In this document: piece by piece, positions 32,198-37,680 of the stretch
Position numbering within the stretch: the first letter of the stretch is position 1
Layout of the letters: each line of letters starts with the position of its first letter
Assembly: GCA_010672965.1 (NCBI GenBank)
Contig: JAAHFN010000063.1
Coordinates: forward strand, 1-37,680
Length of the DNA: 37,680 nt
Direction of reading: 5' to 3'
DNA from: Oscillatoria sp. SIO1A7
GTDB taxonomy: Bacteria; Cyanobacteriota; Cyanobacteriia; Cyanobacteriales; Laspinemataceae
The notes under the pieces: model-generated
Databases searched by the model: none
What the model was told of the DNA's origin: nothing
The model's input: the letters and a program-made list of their open reading frames with translations, nothing else
Made by a program: the position numbers and the translations under genes

Positions 32198-33499
32198 TTA
32201 ACGATAATCCTGACGCTGAATATCGCCGAGTCGGGCTTCGGGACGGAGAAAGCGATCGAGTTGGGCTTCAAAGAATTGACGATTTTTGAGCAAGTGTTCG
32301 GGATTGGGGTCGTCTAAAGGATAGAGCAAAGCCGTCCGCAAGCCATGAAATACAGCAGAAGTCACGTTGTACATCGATCGCTGGAAGGTAATCCCCAACT
32401 GAATTAACATATCGTCTTCCCCCCGACAATACTGGCTGTAATAGTCAGTTAAGTAGGGAGGCAAGAAATGCAGCATATCCTGCATCAAAAGCGTGGGAGG
32501 AATGCCGGCGGTGCCGACGGGAAAAACATCGGCGTAGAGAATGCCATAGTGGAAGTCTTTTTGCTCGGCGGGAACTTGATTGGCTTGGGCGTTGTAGGAT
32601 TTGGTGCCTCGGAAGGGGGAAGTACGATAGAATACCGCTTCAACGTAGGGCAAGGCCGCTTCATAGAGCCACATAAAGCCTTTGGATTTGGGAATTATTT
32701 CATAGCATTCCCCGTTAATATAGGCATGGTGATAAATCGGTCTTCCGGCGGCGATGAAAATGCCATTTACTAGAAAGTTCATGGCGTCGGTGACGCTTTT
32801 AAACTCTCCGGCATCGTAGCGATCGCTCATTTCAAAGAATACCGGAGCCATCACCTCCCAGAACAGCCCCAAGTTAGCATAGTAAGATAGTTCTCTTACT
32901 TTTTCATAGAACATTTCTGGGAAAAGCTTGTGGAGCCCGAGCATGAGAGGATTGCCTTTGAAATAAGCTTTAATGGCTCGGTCTGCATTGGCGATGTATT
33001 CTTCGCTTTCGAGATAGTCGTTAAATCGACCCCCCATGCCCTGATGCCAGAGCATTGCCCGCATACAGGCTTCGGCAAATTCCATATTAATGCGATCGTG
33101 CCAGAGGTGATGGAATAATTTAGGGAGCTTTGTCTTTAATTCCCCTTTTGCCATAAACTCCAACAATTCTGGATGGGCGCTGGCTTCTCCTTTTTGCCAA
33201 ACGCGATAATCGGCGGTCTCCCCGGCATAGTGGTTGGGTAGATCTAAATACTCTTTAGGTAAAAAGTATTTAAAAAAGGGCACTGGATTGAGAAAAGCCC
33301 GCTCGGCGATGTAGAGCAAATCTCGCCAGTAGAAGTCCATCGGCACTGCGTATGCTTTGTAAATGCCGATAATCTGCATTAAGTTTTCTGGAGTATCGGG
33401 CAACATCGAGCCCCCCGCTTCGAGGCGATGAATAACATCGGCGTATTTGTGAGTTGAGGGAGGCAGTTGCGTAGTTGAGGGATTGACAGTAGCAGGCAT
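32198..33499 (-). CDS. cupA: CO2 hydration protein CupA (ChpY)
   Basis: The 433-aa protein belongs to the cyanobacterial CO2-hydration family (ChpX/ChpY, CupA/CupB). It couples to NdhF3/NdhD3 at the membrane arm of NDH-1MS and drives CO2 to bicarbonate conversion. The sequence is rich in His, Cys, Trp and Tyr: PMDFYWRDLLYIAERAFLNP, LFHHLWHDRINMEFAEACMR, RPIYHHAYINGECYEIIPKS, and ILYADVFPVGTAGIPPTLLM. These fit the family, although I cannot say which residues bind the proposed zinc. The start is ATG 33499 (MPATVNPSTTQ). The frame extends upstream to 33592 but those 31 codons are A-rich repeat translation. Neighbour ndhD3 plus cupS favour CupA over CupB. Confidence 0.92.
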   Translation of the reverse strand: MPATVNPSTTQLPPSTHKYADVIHRLEAGGSMLPDTPENLMQIIGIYKAYAVPMDFYWRDLLYIAERAFLNPVPFFKYFLPKEYLDLPNHYAGETADYRVWQKGEASAHPELLEFMAKGELKTKLPKLFHHLWHDRINMEFAEACMRAMLWHQGMGGRFNDYLESEEYIANADRAIKAYFKGNPLMLGLHKLFPEMFYEKVRELSYYANLGLFWEVMAPVFFEMSDRYDAGEFKSVTDAMNFLVNGIFIAAGRPIYHHAYINGECYEIIPKSKGFMWLYEAALPYVEAVFYRTSPFRGTKSYNAQANQVPAEQKDFHYGILYADVFPVGTAGIPPTLLMQDMLHFLPPYLTDYYSQYCRGEDDMLIQLGITFQRSMYNVTSAVFHGLRTALLYPLDDPNPEHLLKNRQFFEAQLDRFLRPEARLGDIQRQDYR

Positions 33500-33568
33500 T
33501 GTTAGTTTTGAATTTTGAGTTCTTAGCTTGAGAGTTCTTAGCTTTAGAGTTTTGAGTTGCCAGTTTTT

Positions 33569-33706
33569 ATATCGAATCCAGTTAATTACCATAAATCCCG
33601 TAGGACAGGCGTCCCGCCTGTCCCCTGGGTCGGGGAGGGACAGGCGGGACGCCTGTCCTACGGTAAGGTGAAAATTTTTATGTGGGTATTTTAACGGATT
33701 TGATAT
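33569..33706. repeat. MITE-like element, GATATCAAATCCGGTTAA family, copy 3, inside the ndhF3 operon
   Basis: The ends are ATATCGAATCCAGTTAATTA and, in inverse, TAACGGATTTGATAT. The core is a palindrome around GGACAGGCGTCCCGCC and GGCGGGACGCCTGTCC. It fills the ndhD3-cupA gap and would fold as a hairpin in the transcript. Confidence 0.7.
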
Positions 33707-33717
33707 TAATTTAAAAC

Positions 33718-35220
33718 TTAAAACTTTAAATTATCGGCGGGTTTTTCGGCAATTTGCACGATCGCCGGGCTATGCAGTTCGGCCACGATATTGTTAGTAG
33801 TCGGTTCCATCCAGCGCAGCAGCCAATTAGGTTGTACGCCTAAAAAGAGGATAATTGCCGTCAGGACTAAGGCGGGTAATTGTTCGTTGAGAGTGACGCG
33901 GGTGTAGTAGGCGCGACTGCTGTCCAGCCTGCCGAAACAGGTGCGGTTAATCAGGATGACGAAATAGACGGCGGTTAGTCCAGAAGAAATAATACAGAGG
34001 AGAGTTGGTATCGGGAAGGTGGCAAAACTGCCTTGGAAGACGATGAATTCTGCGGCAAAGCCAACCAGTCCCGGAATTCCCGCGCTGGCCATGCCTGCCA
34101 GAATCAGCAATGCACTGGTCAGAGGCAAGCCGCGAACTGGATTCATCAAACCGTTGAGAACATCCAAGTCCCGAGTTCCGGTGGTTTTTTCGACAATTCC
34201 CACCAATAAGAATAGGAGTGCCAGGATTAAACCGTGGGCAATCATCTGGGCGATCGCACCCAATACACTTAGCTCGGTTCCCGCTGCTGCGGCGACGAGA
34301 ATATAGCCCATGTGACCGATGGAACTATAGGCCACCATTCGTTTAATATCTCTTTGGGCGATCGCGCTCATGGCACCGTAAATAACGCTAACCGTGCCGA
34401 TAACTGCCAAACCAGGGGCAACGAGCTGCCATGCTGCGGGGAACATTTGCAAGCCGAAGCGCAATAAGCCGTAGGTTCCTAATTTAGCTAAAATTCCCCC
34501 GAGTAAAATCGTCGTTCCCGGAGAGGCTTCGACGTAGGAATCCGGCATCCAAGTATGGAGCGGAACAAGGGGAGTTTTTATCCCGAAGCCCAGGAGCAAA
34601 GCGCCAAGCAAAATTAGTTGAGGAACCAAATCCAGGTTTTGCACCTGAAGCTCGCCGAACTCGAAGGTGGGGGATTGATTCAGGAATGCGGCACCCAAGA
34701 AACCGGCCAGTACCAGCAATCCAGAAACTGCGGTATAGAGGAGAAATTTTGTGGAAGCATAGCCCCGCTTTTCGCCACCCCAAATGGCAATTAGCAGATA
34801 GAAGGGAATGAGTTCCAGCTCGTAGAAGATTACGAACAAAAGCAGGTTTTGGGCGACAAGCGCTCCTGCAATTCCAGCATTTACGAGCAGCATGAGGCTG
34901 TCATGGAGCCGGGGTCTTTCGCGCCGATCGACGCTGGTGTAGAGGGCGATGGGGGTTAGCAGGCTATTTAAGGCCAGTAGCGGCAGAGATAGCCCATCAA
35001 CTCCCAGGCTGTAGTTGAGGCCGATGGGTTCGACCCAGGTATGGAATTCTGTAAATTGAATTTCCCCAACGTTGAGGTCGAATTGAGCGAGCAGATAGAT
35101 AGACCAGGCAAAGCTGGCAAGACTAAAAATGGCACCTATGGCTCGACTTGCCTTGGCTTGGGGATAAAGGTAGATGGCGATCGCCCCCAGCAGGGGAATC
35201 AGCACTAATGGCGTTAGCAT
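33718..35220 (-). CDS. ndhD3: NADH dehydrogenase subunit NdhD3 (CO2-uptake NDH-1 complex)
   Basis: The 500-aa protein is a proton-antiporter-like membrane subunit with about 14 helices. Motifs: the NLLLFVIFYELELIPFYLLI segment with E134/E136 in the position of the conserved TM5 glutamate, the PLVPLHTWMPDSYVEASPGT segment followed by ILAKLGTYGLLRF, and IAQRDIKRMVAYSSIGHMGY. These are typical of NdhD/NuoM. The position between an NdhF and a CO2-hydration protein identifies the D3 (or D4) type. The presence of cupS supports D3. The start at 35220 gives MLTPLVLIPLLGA. It lies downstream of ndhF3 by 115 bp and upstream of cupA by 218 bp, in one operon by orientation. Confidence 0.93.
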   Translation of the reverse strand: MLTPLVLIPLLGAIAIYLYPQAKASRAIGAIFSLASFAWSIYLLAQFDLNVGEIQFTEFHTWVEPIGLNYSLGVDGLSLPLLALNSLLTPIALYTSVDRRERPRLHDSLMLLVNAGIAGALVAQNLLLFVIFYELELIPFYLLIAIWGGEKRGYASTKFLLYTAVSGLLVLAGFLGAAFLNQSPTFEFGELQVQNLDLVPQLILLGALLLGFGIKTPLVPLHTWMPDSYVEASPGTTILLGGILAKLGTYGLLRFGLQMFPAAWQLVAPGLAVIGTVSVIYGAMSAIAQRDIKRMVAYSSIGHMGYILVAAAAGTELSVLGAIAQMIAHGLILALLFLLVGIVEKTTGTRDLDVLNGLMNPVRGLPLTSALLILAGMASAGIPGLVGFAAEFIVFQGSFATFPIPTLLCIISSGLTAVYFVILINRTCFGRLDSSRAYYTRVTLNEQLPALVLTAIILFLGVQPNWLLRWMEPTTNNIVAELHSPAIVQIAEKPADNLKF

Positions 35221-35288
35221 GGTTCTGATTTTAGTTGAAAATTTCGCTAGTTAAATTTGCGGATTGCTATATGGTTTAAAAAACTCAC

Positions 35289-35391
35289 CAGGGGATAGCA
35301 GATCGTCAAGACAAACAGGAGCATCCCCAATAGATTTAAACAAGCAGGGGGTAGCAGAGAATCAAGACAAACAGGAGCATCCCCAATAGGA
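35289..35391 (-). repeat. 56-bp tandem duplication at the 3' end of ndhF3
   Basis: The segment 35345-35391 (encoding the last residues of NdhF3) recurs at 35289-35335 with a few changes. The period of 56 is not a multiple of three, so translation now stops early after CYPLLV. Reading the distal copy in its own frame gives LGMLLFVLTICYPLVSFLNH, then IAIRKFN and a stop at 35247-35249, which looks like the ancestral terminus. Confidence 0.7.
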
Positions 35392-37159
35392 TAGATAAGG
35401 CATAAAACTGTACCTGTCCGCTGGTGTTGTATTTGAGACCTTGTCCGCTAGCTAGGGTCAATATCCCGACCAAGTTCACCGCACCATCGACTAGAAAGCG
35501 ATCGCACCAGTCAATAGCTTTGGCCACAAATCCCACTATGGAAATGACCGTTATTTTATATAGTTGCGCCGTGTAGAAGTCGTAGGCAAAGAAGTCTTGT
35601 ACGGCAGGTATGGGTAGGCGAATCGGTTTCGGCACTGCGCTCCCAACATAGAGGAATAAACCAATTCCTCCACCGATTAGGGTTGAGGCAGTTAATAATA
35701 GCACTGCCGGTTGGGTCACTAGAGCCAGTTCGGGCAGTACACCCAATGTGCCTAATATCTGGGGTAGATGGAGGGCAAAACCTAGTAGCAAAGTCATCGG
35801 CAATACTAATGCCCACAAGCCTTCAGGCGATCGCCGAGTAAAACTGGTCGGCTCTCCAGTAAATAGTCGGCCGAAAACCCGCGCCAAACTACAAGCAGTT
35901 AAACCATTTACGAGTAATAAAACTGCTAGCAAAGCTGGGTTGAGACCGTTGGCAATTTCCGCCAAACCCCAGAAGCAACCTAGAGGGGGCAGGGCAACTA
36001 AAGATAAAGCGCCAACTATATAAGAGATTCCCGAGATGGGACGACGCTGCCAGAGGCCGCTGAGTTGGGTCAAGTCTTGGGAAATATTGTTGAGAATTAT
36101 GCCGCCGACGCTCATTAAAACTAGAGCCATTGCGATCGCGTAAGTTAGCAGCAAGATTAAAGCAGCTTCTCCCTGTCCGGTTCCTACGGCGATGAACACT
36201 ATGCCGAGATAGGAACTGGTTGCATAGGAAAAGACTCGCTTAATATCCACCTGAGCCAGGGCGATCGCGGCACAACTTACTGCAGTAAAAGCGCCGACAC
36301 AAATTTCTGCATTAACTACGAAAGGAGATAGGGCGAGAATCGGCTGCATTTTAATCAGCACCCAAGCCCCAGTCGAAACAACCACTGCATTCCGCAGCAC
36401 CGTAGCTGGCATTGGGCCTTCCATAGCCTCGTCGAGCCAGAGTTGTAGGGGGAATTGGGCGCATTTCCCGAGAGGGCCAGCTAGGAGAGCCAAACCGAGG
36501 AGGGTGGCGACTGTTGGAGAGAGTTCTACGGTATTCGCCCAAACGGTCAGTTCGTCATAATTCCAGGTGCCCGCTAGGGGATACAGGGCGACCACTCCCA
36601 TGAGCAATACTAAGTCACCGACCCGCTTGGTGAGGAAGCCGTCTCGGGCCCCGGTCACCACCAGGGATTGATTGAACCAGAAGCCAATCAGCAAGTAGGT
36701 TCCCAAGGTCAGGATTTCCAGCATCACATAGCTGAAAAACAGGGAATTCGCCAGCATCAAGGCGCTCATCCCCGCTTCAAATACGGCGAGGAGAGCGTAG
36801 AAGCGGGCCCAACCCCAGTCCGTTTCCATATAGGAGATCGCATAAATCTGGGTCAGGGCGTTCAAGGCCAAGATCAGAACTAAAGCACCCACCGTCGTCG
36901 CCGAAGCTTCGACATCAAAGGTAATATCGAGATTCGCGGCATGGAGCCAATTGACGGAAAACTTTAATGGAGCGGACCAAACTTCCCGGAGGGCGAAGAT
37001 GCTATGCACCAAAGCCGCAATTGTCATTAGTAGATTGATATAGCCTGTTGGCCTCGGGCCAGAGCGGCGAATTATGCCTGGTGACCAGGGTATGGTCAGC
37101 ACTGCACCGATTAGGGCATAGCCAGGGATTAACCAAATGACTTCACTGAAAGTATTCAT
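35336..37159 (-). CDS. ndhF3: NADH dehydrogenase subunit NdhF3 (CO2-uptake NDH-1 complex)
   Basis: The 607-aa membrane protein is a NuoL/NdhF-family subunit with about 15-16 helices. It contains the KRVGDLVLLMGVVALYPLA segment, the QFPLQLWLDEAMEGPMPATV region (235-254), and VDIKRVFSYATSSYLGIVFI. Ordinary NdhF1 has SALIHAATMV after EGPTPV; here it reads PATVLRNAVVVSTGAWVLIK (251-270), without the His, as in the CO2-uptake F3/F4 type. It opens the operon ndhF3-ndhD3-cupA-cupS. ATG 37159 gives MNTFSEVIWLIPGYA. The C-terminus appears shortened by a 56-bp duplication. In other cyanobacteria this operon is induced at low CO2 through the LysR-type regulator NdhR/CcmR. Confidence 0.94.
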   Translation of the reverse strand: MNTFSEVIWLIPGYALIGAVLTIPWSPGIIRRSGPRPTGYINLLMTIAALVHSIFALREVWSAPLKFSVNWLHAANLDITFDVEASATTVGALVLILALNALTQIYAISYMETDWGWARFYALLAVFEAGMSALMLANSLFFSYVMLEILTLGTYLLIGFWFNQSLVVTGARDGFLTKRVGDLVLLMGVVALYPLAGTWNYDELTVWANTVELSPTVATLLGLALLAGPLGKCAQFPLQLWLDEAMEGPMPATVLRNAVVVSTGAWVLIKMQPILALSPFVVNAEICVGAFTAVSCAAIALAQVDIKRVFSYATSSYLGIVFIAVGTGQGEAALILLLTYAIAMALVLMSVGGIILNNISQDLTQLSGLWQRRPISGISYIVGALSLVALPPLGCFWGLAEIANGLNPALLAVLLLVNGLTACSLARVFGRLFTGEPTSFTRRSPEGLWALVLPMTLLLGFALHLPQILGTLGVLPELALVTQPAVLLLTASTLIGGGIGLFLYVGSAVPKPIRLPIPAVQDFFAYDFYTAQLYKITVISIVGFVAKAIDWCDRFLVDGAVNLVGILTLASGQGLKYNTSGQVQFYALSILLGMLLFVLILCYPLLV

Positions 37160-37267
37160 CTAGGAATGGGGGTTTCCATTACGAGCAAAACTGAGACCAT
37201 AGCTTAAGCATGGACCGCCAGGTTTTTTTCCTGCGCTACAGCACTAAAAGTCTATGGCTCGCTCGTC

Positions 37268-37309
37268 ATTATACTTTTTTAAGAATTGTAAAGCAAATTA
37301 AGTTTCTTA
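37268..37309 (-). promoter_or_regulatory. Candidate ndhF3 promoter with adjacent palindrome
   Basis: TATAAT (37268-37273 on the minus strand) stands 17 bases from a weak -35-like TTGCTT (37291-37296). A small palindrome TAAG-TTT-CTTA (37299-37309) lies just upstream of the -35. It would give a leader of about 100 nt before ATG 37159. I found no clear NdhR/CcmR site. Assignment is by pattern only. Confidence 0.4.
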
Positions 37310-37333
37310 TGTTACCCCCCCAAAAATGCTTAT

Positions 37334-37432
37334 AAGCGGAGGAGGCAGAGGGGCAGAGGAGCAGAGGGGCTTTCGGAGCTTTCGGAGCAGAGGGGCAGAG
37401 GGGCGGAGGAGGCAGAGGGGCGGAGCTTCGGG
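37334..37432. repeat. GGCAGAGGGGCAGAGG-type degenerate tandem repeat
   Basis: Units of AGGGGCAG and GGAGGCAG repeat irregularly over about 100 bp, with GCTTTCGGA doubled near 37370-37388. The minus-strand ORF crossing it (37526 to 37269) is repeat-derived. This is another member of the low-complexity spacer repeats. Confidence 0.6.
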
Positions 37433-37450
37433 ACTTGCGCAGAAATAAAC

Positions 37451-37540
37451 AGGACTTACGCATTGCCCCTGTATCTGGTAGGGGCGATTCGCTAACCGCC
37501 CCTACATTTAGGGTTACATAAGACAATTTGCGTAAGTCCT
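37451..37540. repeat. MITE-like element, AGGACTTACGCA family, copy E
   Basis: The ends AGGACTTACGCATTGCCCCT and TTTGCGTAAGTCCT match copy D (26448-26547). Its core is GGGGCGATTCGCTAACCGCC. It lies about 155 bp upstream of the candidate ndhF3 promoter. Confidence 0.75.
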
Positions 37541-37630
37541 AATAAAGTACCACCGTTCGGACCCTCGCGTTATCCTATGCGCTACGCTAACTCCCTGGGC
37601 TAAGCGTTTGCGCGCAGGCTGCTGGGCTTC

Positions 37631-37679
37631 GACTCCGCTCAGCCCGAACGTATAGTCGCCGTTCGGGCTGAGCGGAGTC
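37631..37679. repeat. 20-bp-arm palindrome at the window edge
   Basis: GACTCCGCTCAGCCCGAACG (37631-37650) and its reverse complement (37660-37679) flank a 9-bp loop. The stem probably continues beyond the window, so its full length is unknown. It is another dispersed cyanobacterial-type palindrome. Confidence 0.65.
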
Positions 37680-37680
37680 A

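Larger units (their letters stand above)
37160..37680. other. Upstream region of the ndhF3 operon
   Basis: No gene is seen. Besides the promoter candidate it holds GGCAGAGGGGCAGAGG repeats (37334-37432), a MITE-like element (37451-37540) and a truncated long palindrome at the window edge (37631-37679). Regulatory sequence for CO2 response should lie between 37160 and 37330. Confidence 0.5.

Noticed and set aside
1-37680. tRNA, rRNA or tmRNA genes
   Set aside because: I saw no cloverleaf with TTCGA-type T-loop and no rRNA core sequence on either strand, though a scan by eye can miss a divergent tRNA.

Overview
The window is chromosomal DNA of a cyanobacterium, probably a filamentous one. The evidence is chlorophyll synthase (chlG), a CO2-uptake NDH-1MS operon (ndhF3-ndhD3-cupA-cupS), a phycobiliprotein-like gene beside HEAT-repeat lyase-like genes, very frequent HIP1 octamers (GCGATCGC), and spacers full of heptanucleotide tandem repeats and palindromic mini-elements. 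Most genes lie on the minus strand.

Layout: 402-2441 holds a Nif11-type peptide, an inositol-monophosphatase/CysQ-family phosphatase and a frameshifted DUF4291 gene. 2678-6780 holds a class A penicillin-binding protein with an acquired heptad-repeat cytosolic tail, and chlG. 6871-15097 is the least familiar block: three co-directional genes for a dynamin-like GTPase (887 aa), a large divergent Hsp70/actin-fold ATPase (1173 aa) and an unknown 435-aa protein. 15589-18027 holds a Uma2-family nuclease-fold protein with a coiled-coil tail, and dusA. 18605-22848 holds an exported GlcG/HbpS-like protein, the divergent phycobiliprotein-like protein, two HEAT/PBS-lyase-like proteins and a small repeat protein. 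22849-24156 has no protein gene but contains an ORF-less group II intron (domain V at 23331-23365) set inside heptamer arrays. 24157-28005 holds an ABC-class ATPase (PF09818 type) and a J-domain coiled-coil protein. 28108-29878 is a toxin-antitoxin-like pair: an XRE-HTH/ImmA-type metallopeptidase fused to a UPF0175-like tail, overlapping a DUF3368 PIN-like gene. 30150-31417 holds a YjzC-like small protein and an aspartoacylase-family hydrolase. 31618-37159 is the ndhF3-ndhD3-cupA-cupS operon.

How genes work together: NdhF3, NdhD3, CupA and CupS form the membrane arm and CO2-hydrating module of the inducible high-affinity CO2-uptake complex. The dynamin/Hsp70/435-aa trio looks like one dedicated NTP-driven machine, distantly recalling the SrfC-SrfB-SrfA arrangement, but its function is unknown. 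The PIN/ImmA pair overlaps translationally and is probably an addiction or stress-response module.

The spacers are unusually rich in repeats. I find at least five families of MITE-like inverted-repeat elements, some with interchangeable palindromic cores, several heptamer families, short AGAAACCCGG hairpins and recent tandem duplications. Several repeats have entered coding sequence (the PBP tail, the 435-aa protein, the N-terminus of DusA) or operon spacers, including every gap in the ndhF3 operon. All calls are from reading the sequence; no database search was possible.
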